This document shows positions 10,031-20,890 of a stretch of DNA of 64,000 bases, piece by piece (positions within the stretch are counted from its first letter, which is position 1; each line of letters begins with the position of its first letter). This stretch comes from Melieria omissa (taxonomy: Eukaryota > Arthropoda > Insecta > Diptera > Ulidiidae): positions 98,189,536 to 98,253,535 of the forward strand of contig OZ020267.1 in the NCBI GenBank assembly GCA_963971225.1. Direction: 5' to 3'. The notes below the pieces were generated by a model. That model was given only the letters and a program-made list of their open reading frames with translations, was not told where the DNA came from and ran no database searches. The position numbers and the translations under genes are program-made.

Positions 10031-12320
10031 TCTCTCCCCTTTTAGCACATTTGACCCCCAATTTGACACTTCGCTGCACCAAATGACCCTTTGTTATATG
10101 CCCCTCGTCAGATTTGTTCAATCTGAAACATTTTACATGCTCACACCCAAACTTTATTGTTAGTAGTATGTGCTGAGGTCAGTTCTCTCTACTTTAAACT
10201 TGTTAAACAATAATTTTTCTTGCATACGTACAACAAATTATATTAACTTTAAACTAATTCACATGTACACCAAACGAATTCTCAATGTTTTGTACACCAA
10301 ACGCAAAATGTTGGTCATACTCATTAAAGAAAACTGTTTGAAATATAAAAAGTACCACAAACTTTAGGTTTGATATCTTAAATCCGACATGATGGAAGTT
10401 AATTTTATCTAAGCTCTATAGAACTTACGCCAAAACAAAAATATTGGTTATATTTGTTAGGTAAATTAAAAACAAACGCCACAACAAAAATATTGGTTAT
10501 ATCTGTTAAGTAACTCAAAAACATGAACTTCAGGCCAGTTTAAATTACATTTGAAACAAACTAAACCACAACAACAAATTCTTGCAAATTTTTTAACTTT
10601 AAATTATATACCAAAAAAACAAAATTTAGTTCAGATTTATTTAAATTTAAGGGCAAACTGCGTTTCTCTGAACCAATCCAAGTTTATGTACCCAAATGCA
10701 TTTTAGTACCAAGAAAGCAAATCCCAATGGCACAATCAATCACAACTACACTCTGCACACCAATAAAAAATGTTAGTATTGATGCTTGTATGTTGACCAC
10801 CCTGTGCAAATTTTTTTTCTAACTCAAATCTATGCCCCTAACTCAATTTACTGTCATCAACAAAACACTATTACACTGAATTTGTGCCAAAATTGCATTG
10901 CATCCTCAAAGAAAAATATTAGTAATGTTAATTAGAACAATGAAAATATATATTTATATTTTTTATTCTGCGCAAAAAGCAAGAAGGTAAAAAATTTCAT
11001 TTAAAAACTTGCTTACACTCAACGCAAATTGTTAGTAAATTCTTTCAACTGTGGCATAATTGTATCTTGTTCTTTCTTCAACACATTTACAGCTACATAC
11101 AGTTTTCCAAGTTCTCTTTAACATTTATTACTAATCTTTTTCTTTGTGTCTATCAATGGCTAACATTTTCAATTAAAGCGCATATTTACGCTGAACAAAC
11201 ACTGACAAAACAATATTTTTTATGGCTATTATTGCACAATACCAACATCACCATTCTGCACAGTGATTGCGCCCAGAAGTAGGCAACAAATTTATTGATT
11301 TTGCTTAAATTTGTAACGCTTTTTAATACAATTTTTAACTAATACAGCTTCTCTTTTCTATGTTATGCTTGGCTTGAATGAAAACAAACAAAAAAAATCG
11401 CTTTATTCAACAACAACAACAACGCCGCTACGCAAATTCCAAACGAGGCATGACTGGAATTGCTCGCTGTTTAGCTGCTTGTGCGCCTAGATTGCTGCAA
11501 CCACGCTTTAGCTGCTTTTTGCTCTTTTTTTTGCATACAACCAACAACAATAGACCAGCTGCTTGAATGCTTGAATGACAAACAGTGCAACAACAACAAC
11601 AACAGCATCTCAACTGCCAAAAACGTCGCCGAACACCAAAGCATAGTTTGGCGTTCAATTTTGATTTTGCATTTATTTGAAAGTTGTTTACGTTTGATTT
11701 TTTGAAAGTATTTTTTGCTTTATTGATCTCATTTATTTATTATTGCATATTTTTTGTTGTTGTTATATTTTTGTGCACTTATTTCATTGCTTTTTTTCAT
11801 GAGTTTTTGTATTAATTCGTTTTTCGTTTGAATTTCTTTATCTCTTTTTTGTCTTTTTTGTCTCTTTTTGATTTTTGTATTTTTTATTTTCATTTTTGCT
11901 CTTTTTATTAATTCATATTTTGTTGTTTTAATGAATAAATTGCAGCTTGGTTTATAAATAAGAAAAAAATTACAAAAATAAAAAACGTATAAAAAAATTG
12001 CAAAAATTTAAGCGTAAAATTTTTGCTATTTTACTTTAAATTAAATGTCAGCATTTTTGATGTAATTTTTGTGCAGTTTTATTTTTTATTAAAAATTGAT
12101 TAAAAAAAAACGATGTATGCTGTTTCAAAATATTTGCTTGTTTGTCTTGTCTAAAAATATATATTGCTACATTTCTATAGAAAACATATGCGAAAAATTG
12201 TTGTTTGAATATTTTTGCCTGGCTTTGTTTGTATTTTGCTTGTTGCTTTACGTCTTTTTAGGGGTTTTTTTAGAGTGGCTGCAATTGTTGGTGGGTTTGA
12301 CCAGTGATCAAAGGTAAGTA
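10031..12320. other. AT-rich noncoding stretch
   Basis: No gene seen. The first kilobase carries fading echoes of the preceding array. Short CAACAACAA runs occur at ~11410 and ~11590. Homopolymer-rich T tracts dominate 11700-12250. Confidence 0.4.
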
Positions 12321-12820
12321 AGTGTGTTGTGAGTTGAACCCTGAACACGGCCTATATGAAAAATCTATAAAATGTCTGTAGTTCTTAAGGCAATTTAAGT
12401 GTCAAATAGATATTGAAGGATGACTTTGAGCTAAGGAACTGAAAAAAAAATCTGAATCTGATTAAATATTTTCGAAAAATATATTCAAACTTTCTTGGAT
12501 AAATTCCAGCAAAACCACGCTCAGTCTTCAAATGTATCTAGGAATGATAACTAGGAAAAGATCACATCGTTAATATCATTAAAATTCCTGTAGACCTCAA
12601 ACTAAAAACATGAAATTTATTTAGCCTATTTTTGTGTAAATCTCACGAGCTTTTCGAAAATGTTTTCAAACTTTCTAATATCCAACCAGCAACTTGATTA
12701 TTTCAATGTTGTACGATGACATTGAAAGTGTTGACTTGTTGAAGATCGTTCGAATAGTTATTTTGTAGTAAAATTAACGAGCTTTGAAGAAGTATTTCCA
12801 AACTTCCACTAAAAATCTCA

Positions 12821-13566
12821 TTAAGGGGGTCTTCTGCTTACGCGCCCGGAATTTTAGTCTATTTTTGGAAATTAATTGTAAGGAAACTATACAAGATAAT
12901 TGAAACATTTTTTTTTTATTATTTTTGTACATGTTTTAAACTTGAAAAATGACAAATGCCTTATGTGTGTGGTGAATCCTGCGCCTTTGAGAAGTGGTCA
13001 AACTAGTACTGACGAAAGTGTCCGAGTCAACTTTGTGGTATGACATCCACCCCCACAGTTGTCTGAAATGTGAAAAGTAAAATACATTTATTTTCAGTTT
13101 TACGTTGGCTGTGCTTCTCCGAGTACGATTTTTTTTAGTTTTAAAATTTTTCAAATTATACAGTTTTTTGTGAAAAGTTGTATTTTCAACCACGTTTTTT
13201 GACCTGTTGAGGGTCATAAAAATTGAACAAAACAAAATTTCAAAAATCGTACTCGGAGAAGCATAGAGAAGTGTTTTATGAAGAAGTGAAAAAAAATTAG
13301 TCAAATCCGATGAAAATTACTTGTAGAAGTCATACCACAAAGTATAAAAAAGGTGATTTTCGGGAAAAAGCGGACGGAGCGGCCGCGCTACGCGGAAATG
13401 CTCGAAACGGTTGGAGGCGGCTATGTTTCCGGCTTCGAAAACCCAAGAAGGAATGTGTTTTTCACGAAACCGTTTATAAGACGTATTCCTTATATCCTCT
13501 ATATTCAAAAAATGCAAAAAAAAAAAATCGATTTTTTCAATCCGCGTAAGCAGAAGACCCCCTTAA
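12821..13566. mobile_element. TTAA-flanked MITE A with perfect terminal inverted repeats
   Basis: The left end reads TTAA then 'GGGGGTCTTCTGCTTACGCG' (12821-12844). The right end is its exact reverse complement ending in TTAA (13543-13566). A 22-base internal inverted repeat built around 'CTTCTCCGAGTACGATTTTT' lies at 13112-13133 and 13242-13263. A third pair, CTTTGTGGTATGAC (~13030) against GTCATACCACAAAG (~13330), is nested between these. No transposase is encoded. A TTAA target is typical of piggyBac- and Kolobok-mobilised elements; which enzyme moved it is unknown. Confidence 0.85.
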
Positions 13567-14195
13567 CCCATTTTCGGCCGCCACCAGAAATAGCCAATAT
13601 TTTTCTAATTCCTTTTAAGGACTTATATTTAGGACCTTAATCAAGAATATTTTTGGATTTTTTTTGTGTTTTTTTTTTTTACAAAATTTTTTTATTAATA
13701 AATAAAAATTGAATTTCAAATAAAAACAAATATATATGTACATAGTTTTAGTCAGATAATAATCAAGCATGATAACAAACAATTGTTGGCTTACATATGT
13801 GCATACATGGCGACTTCTGGCCAATAGTCGATTTTTCGACCACTGAAAAGTACGCGGGCTGAAGGGTTCAAAATATTTTCATAAACTTATGGATATAAAT
13901 TGATTGTGGTAATTTGGTCTTTAGGCTTCCTAAATAATCAATAATAAATCGATAATTTGAAAACGTTATATATTTTTCAGAATATTCAAAATATGACTAA
14001 AAAAATGCTTTTTTTCGTGCCTTCGCCACCATTTTTAAATTTATCTTTTAAAAAAAAATTATAATTTGGAGGGGTTACCAAAAGACTAAAGCTATTTTAT
14101 GCATCAAAAGTTCAAAGATATAATGTCTAAGTGCAGAGCTACTCTCCTTCAAAGTGACTGGTCGAAAAATCGACCAGCGGCCGAAAATGGGTTAA
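13563..14195. mobile_element. TTAA-flanked MITE B (CCCATT ends)
   Basis: TTAA plus 'CCCATTTTCGGCCGC' at 13563-13581 is mirrored by 'GCGGCCGAAAATGGG' plus TTAA at 14177-14195. It is noncoding and shares its left TTAA with the right TTAA of MITE A. A further inverted motif, 'GTCGATTTTTCGACCA' (~13828) and 'TGGTCGAAAAATCGACCA' (~14159), lies inside. CCC next to TTAA resembles piggyBac termini (inference). Confidence 0.8.
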
Positions 14196-15328
14196 GCAAA
14201 TCGACAATGAAAAGTGAATTTGAAAATGTCGGCTTCTCTAAAGGTTCTAAATCCAGACAGATCATGACTTGAAATGAAGCCTAATGTATAGTAAAATTCT
14301 AGAAATTTCTAAAATATAACACCAGATTTATTTGATATTAAAGGGTGATTTTTAGAAATTCGAATTATAAAAAATTGTTTGAAAGCCTGCAGTTTCTGAA
14401 TCCTGACAGTTAATGACTTGAAATGAAGTCTACTGTCTAATCAAATTTACGAATTTTTCAAAAGAACCTTCAAACTTCTATTTGGTGGGATATCAGACAA
14501 AAAATCTGAGTAAACCAATGTTGAAGGATAATTTTGAAAATTTCGACTTGTAAAAGATGGTTTATTGCCTGCAGTTTCTAAATCCAGACAGTTATTGGTA
14601 GAAAATAAATTCTACGGTGTAGTAAAATTCACAAGCTTTCCAAAAGTACATTCAAACTTTCTGAATTAAATCTGCATTGAAGGGTGACTTTGATAAAGTT
14701 GACTTTTCATCGACCAAAGAGTAATCCAGGAAATTAGTTACTTCATTTGAAACCTACTGTGTTACAAAACTTACGAACTTTTTAAAAGTACCTTCAAACT
14801 TCTTTTTGGTGATATATGAGACTAAAAATCTGAGTTAATCAGTGATGAAGAGTGATTTTGAAAATATTCGACTTATGAAACATCATTGGAAGGTCTGCAG
14901 ATTTGAAATGAAACTTTTCGCATAGTAAAACTTATACTTAATAAAACTTATACTTATACTTAAAACTTAACTACATAGTAAAAAAAAGTCCTCAAAGTCT
15001 CTAAAATTCCACGAGAAATTCGATGACAGCCTTTTTTCAAAGTTGACTTAGACTTTTTGCAATGACCTGGGATCCTTAACTTGAAGAGGTAGCGACATTT
15101 AATAAAGTTACCCAAAGCAAAATCTTCCTTTTTGAGTGTTTCAAATGTCTACGTCTCTTAAATTAAGCTAGCCAGCGCCATGAAATATTCTCTATCTAAT
15201 TTATAGCTCAAGAGCTTTTCAAATGTGTGCTCAAAGCCCTCAGTATCTTACGGGAAACTAGATCCAAATCGCTATACATGGATGTCTTCGAAAAAGTAGA
15301 CTTCTTGGAAAAAGGATGAAATGCCTGT

Positions 15329-15562
15329 TGGTTTAGTGGCTGGCTCTGTATGAGACACACTTAGGCCTATTGGCCCGTTGTGATACCACAAATTCCACCC
15401 GTTTGAAATGTGTATGCAACACTGAGGAGGTTTTGCCATTGCCGCCAAGAGCGTACTTGTGCGATTCTTGTAATTCTTATCTGCTTCTTGTGGGTAGCGA
15501 TAGAAGTAGATGAGTGTTTTTTGCAGCCAAGCCAGGAATCGAACCTGGGGCGCTCGGTATGA
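15329..15562 (-). mobile_element. tRNA-derived SINE copy (b), 5'-truncated, with target duplication
   Basis: The SINE body and B-box (+ 15535-15545, GGAATCGAACC) are present, but the A-box half of the tRNA head is missing. The perfect 11-base repeat GAAATGCCTGT flanks it at 15318-15328 and 15563-15573, marking exact borders. The AACCT tail is eroded. Relative to copy (a), ~125 bases of the body after 'CAACACTG' are absent. Confidence 0.8.
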
Positions 15563-15599
15563 GAAATGCCTGTAGATCCCAAACTAGACTTATGATACA

Positions 15600-17500
15600 G
15601 CTAGTGACTTGAACTAAAGTTAAATATGGCTGAAACGGAGACACAGTCAAGGCAAGGTTTTTGGGATTCGAACCCCTCCAAAATATCCGATTTTGCAAGG
15701 ATTTTGGGCGGCGAGTATGGTTTCAACTGAAAAAAGAGTACGAAACCCACCCGCCTCCCCAAAATGAAATTATGTGTAATCTACTGGAGAGATATGACTT
15801 AATCTCATAGATGACGCGTTGAATCTTGACTTTGAGCCCAGATACTCTGCGTAATTGATTTGCATGGAGCAGAGATTTCACAAAACCCCAAATGAAGCAG
15901 ATCTTTGGCAGATGATCCAATTTCAATTTATTAAAAAAAAACCGCATAGACTAAGAAAATAGGTCTGGCAATGTTTTCTCCAATGAATCGATTGTTTCCC
16001 AAAAATAATCTGGTTTTTGTTTGGTGTTTTTGTTGTTTAACCCGAATTAGCCCCACACAGGACGCTCGAAAACTTCAAAAAATATCACAAAAAGTCTTTT
16101 TTCAGAGTAGTACACTTATTGGACATTACTCCCTTCTTCAAACACTTAAAATAAAATACATTTAATTACGCGATCAAGATGAAAAGTATATAAGTATTTT
16201 AAGTAGGTCTGAATTTACCCCCTTTTCATGCCCCTTTTTTTGTGGCACTAAATATTGTGTCTTCACTTTACCATGCACTACTTTATACAAACAAACACGC
16301 ACTGTTGCCCAAATGATTTTAAATGAAAGCAGGATCAATTCTGCGTTCAAAATGTGTTTCAAAGTAACGGTATCTATATTCGTTAGTATGTTATGATCGT
16401 TTAAAAATATGTCTATCATGCGTTGCCATATGGCAACACTGGGCTAATTCAGTACCAACAAACAAAAAGACAAGAAAATCTCGTCAAAATCGATGCTGGT
16501 AGCAAAAGCAGTGTTACCAGATCAGGAAATTTCCTTGTAGATTTAGGAGATTCTTGGCCTTTTAGGATAATTTTTAGAAGGAAGAATTGTTTAGGAGATT
16601 TATATTTTATGTTAGGGGATTTTTCGGATCCTTAGTGAATTTTTGGGAGATTTTTGGATAACGAAGTATGATGTCTTGGGAACACTGGCAACAAAACAAA
16701 TTTTGGCAATTATTTCAATAGTCAAAGCACCCTATTGTGTTGAAAATTTTTAAACTTACAAAATGTCTCGTTCTCACTTATTACTGTCACAATGAAATCC
16801 CACCAAAAACGCCACTTTTTGTTTAATTCATTTGCTATTTGTTTGTTTTTGTTAAGTTTTTGTTGTTAAGCTAAAGATGAATAAAAAGTCTACAAAAAAA
16901 CAATATATCATTAAATATTTTTATTTTTTTATAAAAAGTTTAATTCCTTGAAAATTACGCAAATTATAAACAAACAGATAAACAGATAAACAGATTTTTT
17001 TAATTTTTTGAAGGAAATTTCAGTATTTTTTTTATATTTAGAAGAAAGCCATTTCAGGTATCTGGCAACACTCTGCAAAAGGAGAAGCTAAAGGATTACT
17101 CAGTCGATGAGAATGGGTTATTCCTAAATTCTTCTTCTTACACCAACTTAACCGAGCTTACATCTTTTCATATCAGGGATATGGCAATTTCAAATTGGGA
17201 TTCCCGTGGTTCCCAGAGCCGTAAAGAGTAGCAAAACCATCCATTTGTGCTTTGCAAGCTGTTTTTCAACACAAAAACTCGAATCACTTCTGTCACTCCA
17301 AACTGACCAAACCTACAGAACTTTCTAAAAATATGGTAAAAGGTCTGCAGGATGAATTTTAAGTTGATATCAAAGTCGTTAAAGCATAAATGCTAAAGTG
17401 CAGAGATTATTTTTAGTTATAACTAATATTAGAAACTTTATTATTTTCGTTTAAAATCACCCAACAGTGAAGATGACACAGAATAAAACCATTTTAAGGT
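15600..17500. other. Noncoding stretch
   Basis: No gene is supported. GAATTAGCCC (16044) and GGGCTAATTC (16441) form a short inverted pair that might mark another decayed TIR element. GGAGATTTTTAGG-like words recur at 16540-16660. Confidence 0.35.
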
Positions 17501-17690
17501 TTAGGCTTTTATTTTTTATTTTTGGTTTTGTTTTAAATACATCTCGACACAAATTTATACATTTTCTGGTACTAGTACACCACTAGACACTTTTGCAGCC
17601 AATGTGATCCATTTTCAATATCTTAGAATAGAATTATTCTTAAGAAAGAACTCATTCACGGATGCATTTGTCCCATTGGTAGTGAAAAGG

Positions 17691-19559
17691 TTAAGCTTTC
17701 ATATGCCACGGCCGCCTGGAAGGTCTTTCGCTCAGCAGAAAGCGCGCCGTCAGCGTTCGGCCATCCTCGTCGACAATCGTTTTCACCATGTCGCCGTGTT
17801 GCGCTTCAAGCATTGAAACGCTCAGTCCGAGCTTTGCTAGAAACTCTTCAATGTTGCTGTGGGAATATCGACGCGGCGCTGTGCGTTCACTGCCGCCAAC
17901 TACAGTCAGCTTCGTGGCGCCGCTGCTGTGCGGCTCTATCGGATGTATCAGCAGCGGATTGAGCGTCTTCGCTACCTCCAGCGGCTCATCACTGTCGAAC
18001 GGCTGTGCGGGCGTTGTGCTCTCCGGCGCGTAAGCGGGAAAACTCACCGCATTGCGGCTGCCGCTGTAGAAGCGTGATGGCCGCGTGGGGCGCGTGCGCA
18101 ACGATGGCCATTCGTCGTCCAGCGAGCCACTGGACGAGGGCACGTGGCGCATGAAAGGCGTGTTGGGCATTTTGCGCATGCGATACGTTGTCTTCACCAC
18201 GCGGCCGTCGGGCTCAACGCGCACGCGCGTGATGGTGTTGTTCTCGGCCGAGTTCACTTCGCTCGGATTGATGCCGGCGCGCCGCAGAATCTCCTGCATG
18301 GATGGATCCAGGTCGGCCGCCGTGGGCACATGGTCGCTGGTCACCGTTTTGCTGATTGTCTGCATCTTGGTGTGTTCCACGTCCGACGTGGGTTCAGGCG
18401 AGCGCGGTATGTTCTCAATGGCGAGCGTCTTGATGGGTCTGTCGTCGTTCAGCGGCAGCAGATCGCCCATGGGCTGTCCGTTGTTGTTGTTCACCACGCC
18501 CATAATGGGCAGCTGGTCAATGTCAATGGTGCGCACCGGCTTGTCCGGCGTCGGCGCCGGTGCGTAATTGTGACTGGGCAGGGCGCGCGGTGTGGTGCTT
18601 GCTTCGTACTGCGAGCGTACAAAGTCCTGCAAGGGGAGCGGCGACGGCGGCGTCGATGATGGCAGCTGCGGTTCAGGATGCCGTTCGCTTTGCGTGGCCA
18701 TGTTCACCGTCTTGTGCGTCCACTCGTTGGATGCCGGAAAAGCAAAGTTATCTTCGTCGGCGGGCAAATCGGGCGGACTGAAAGGATCCTGGTGCGGCCA
18801 TGCTTTGGGATCCCACTCCTCTGGCAACTTGGGATATTCGAAATTATTTCGTGCTGTTAGCGTTGGCGTAGCTTCCGTCGGTTTGGGTGCACTCAGCTCG
18901 CTTTCCCTGCGCCAATCGTGTACAAAGTGCTTCTGCACTGGTTCCAAATGGCTTTGCGGCTGCAGCTCTTCAGGCTGCGTTTGCCCTTGGCGCTGAAACA
19001 GTGACGCAAATGCCTCGTCCACCTGTTTGGGATCCACGTCGGTGACAATTTTGCACGAAATGCTGCCGTCCGGTTCGAGCTTGTAGGTCGAAGTGCTCTT
19101 CAGGCCATTCTCGAAGCTGGTACGCGTCACCGGCTGGTGCGTCCTGAGCAGCTGACGCACCGCAACCGGCTCCAGGCCCTTCATCTGCTTCGCCTGCTCA
19201 ATCATGAGCTCGGGCGGCACATCGGTGCCGCCAATGCGTATGTAGCGCGCTGAGGGTTTGATGCGCACTGTGCCGCTGCCGCGCGTGAATGTCTGATAGT
19301 CGTCGGCGTCATCGTTCGCCATCGACTTCATAAAGTCTGCATCGTCCGGCTCGTGAGTGGTCCATGTTTTGACGCTCCGCTCACCATTCGCATCGATGGT
19401 GGTGCGTTGGTGTTGCACTGTGCGTGCGGCGACCAGCTGCGAACAGCACAAACCACATTGAGAAATTAGAATTAGAAATCACTTTTTTTCGGAGTGGAGT
19501 TCCCTTACCTGCAGCAACAGCCAAGTACACAGCAGTAATCCAATTCTATAGCAACTCAT
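17691..19559 (-). CDS. Secreted protein of unknown function with repeated Asp-Gly hairpin modules
   Basis: Two coding exons: 19559-19509 (17 codons, 'MSCYRIGLLLCTWLLLQ') and 19436-17691, with a 72-base GT-AG intron in phase 0, giving 598 residues. The start is fixed by the signal peptide, whose hydrophobic core spans exon 1 and continues into 'LVAA'. The mature chain is Pro/Ser/Thr-rich with four similar units: 'TTIDANGERSVKTW' (~29-42), 'STYKLEPDGSISCKI' (~133-147), 'RVRVEPDGRVVKTTYRM' (~422-438) and 'VKTIVDEDGRTLTARFLL' (~568-585). Before units 3 and 4 there is a short helix-like stretch, 'ILRRAGINPSEV' or 'FLAKLGLSVSML'. No catalytic motif and almost no cysteines after the signal. I do not recognise the family. 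A T-rich TTTATT block on + at ~17507 supplies AATAAA signals on the minus strand. A TATTTAAG element at ~19705-19714 could be its TATA box. Confidence 0.8.
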
Positions 19560-19859
19560 ATCGCTTGCAATTTGTGACCATCAATTTTGCGTTTATTTTT
19601 TATTTGTTTTTTCGCTTACAAACGCAACGTTGTGATCGCTCTGGAAAGTCGTTCGAAACTGTTGAATTTTGCTTTTGGTGTCGCCAAATAAACCGCTTTG
19701 CCGGCTTAAATAAGTGTTTTAAGACGAGAAAGATGTAAGCAATAGACTGCGCTGCTGATAAGCAGCCTAAATACATGAGATGAGGTTATCATCGGTGGCT
19801 GTGTTGTTGTTTTCATAGACATTAGACGCTAATCAATTCAGCGGCATTCCTTTTAAATC

Positions 19860-20745
19860 GGTTTCGAGTAGCAATTCGCGTAACAGACTCGTCTGCGGTC
19901 ACTCGAAAAGTGTAGAAAAACCAACATCATAAACAAAAAACTTAAACCTTGCCTACACTGTGCTGCAAAGTCAAAGTGTGTAAAAAAATTGTATGTGATT
20001 GGTATCAGAACAAAACGCATTTAAACGAGTCAGAACTGAGCTTCAGTGTGTTGATGGATTTTTTTAATTTTTATCTGTTGTAATGATTGTTAAAATTTGT
20101 CTTTAAAGACTGTTTAATTGTTTGGAAATAATTTCAATTAAATAGAAAAATTTCCATGCCCACGAAAGTTGAGAAAAACTTAATTTTTATGTTGACTTCC
20201 AAAAAAATTATTTCATATCAAAACAATAAAAATCATTTAAAACACAAATATTCAACAATTTTGTAGGTTTTAACAATTTAAAACAATTTTTTGTAGTTTT
20301 AAACAAAAGTCCTTAAACAAATTCTTATATTATTTTTTGTAAATATCTTAAATTAAATAGAAAATTTCCATGCCCAGTAAAATTGTACAAAAATCGGTGG
20401 TTTTTAAAGCACGAATAGTCAAAACAAAAAAATTATTTCGTATCAAATCATAACAAAATTCTTTTGAAACACGAATAGTCAAAACTTTCGACTACTCCTC
20501 TTTTTAGATTTAAACAACAGTTTTTAAAAACTTCTTACAATATTTGAATTTTTTGTAAATATTTTGAATTAAATAGAAAAATGTCAATGCCCAGAAAAAT
20601 TGGAGAAAAACTTGGTGGTCGTGTTGACTTATACAAAATTATTTCATAACAAAACATAAGTAAACAAAATCTTTTAAAACACGAATAGTTAAAACTTTTG
20701 ACTACTTCAAAACCTTCTTCTTCTTTTTTTAAAAAACTTCTTATA
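19860..20745. repeat. Three-unit degenerate tandem array (~215 bp)
   Basis: 'AAATAGAAAAATTTCCATGC' recurs at ~20139, ~20352 and ~20570, followed each time by 'CCAGAAAAATTG', 'AAAACTTGGTGG', 'ATTATTTCATATCAAA', 'TTTTAAAACACGAATAGT' and 'TAAACAA..TTTTTTGTAAATAT'. It lies between the two antisense secreted-protein genes. Confidence 0.6.
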
Positions 20746-20890
20746 TTAGCACACAATAATTTGTTTCATAGTGTTAAATACTCATTTGTTTATGTGCTGC
20801 ATATACACAGGAAGTTTTACTCACATTTTGTTTATTCAATTTGTCATAAAAATTCATTTATTTATTTACTTAAAAATTTTTTTTACATTT

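Larger units (their letters stand above)
12330..15300. repeat. Degenerate ~170-190-bp tandem array, interrupted by two MITEs
   Basis: Recurring order: 'CTGCAGTTTCTAAATCCAGA' (variants at ~14260, 14386, 14570), 'GACTTGAAATGAAGTCTACT' (14270, 14410, ~14750), 'AAAAGTACCTTCAAACTTC' (14465, 14645, 14790; also ~12660, 12790), 'AAAAATCTGAGT' (14500, 14825) and 'GAAGAGTGATTTTGAAAAT' (14210, 14535, 14850). Units at 12330-12820 and 14196-15300 belong to one array, split by the TTAA elements at 12821-14195. Confidence 0.65.

Noticed and set aside
16037..16450. Possible fourth TTAA element (TTAACCCGAATTAGCCC / GGGCTAATTC)
   Set aside because: Only ten bases are inverted, and the right end lacks TTAA.
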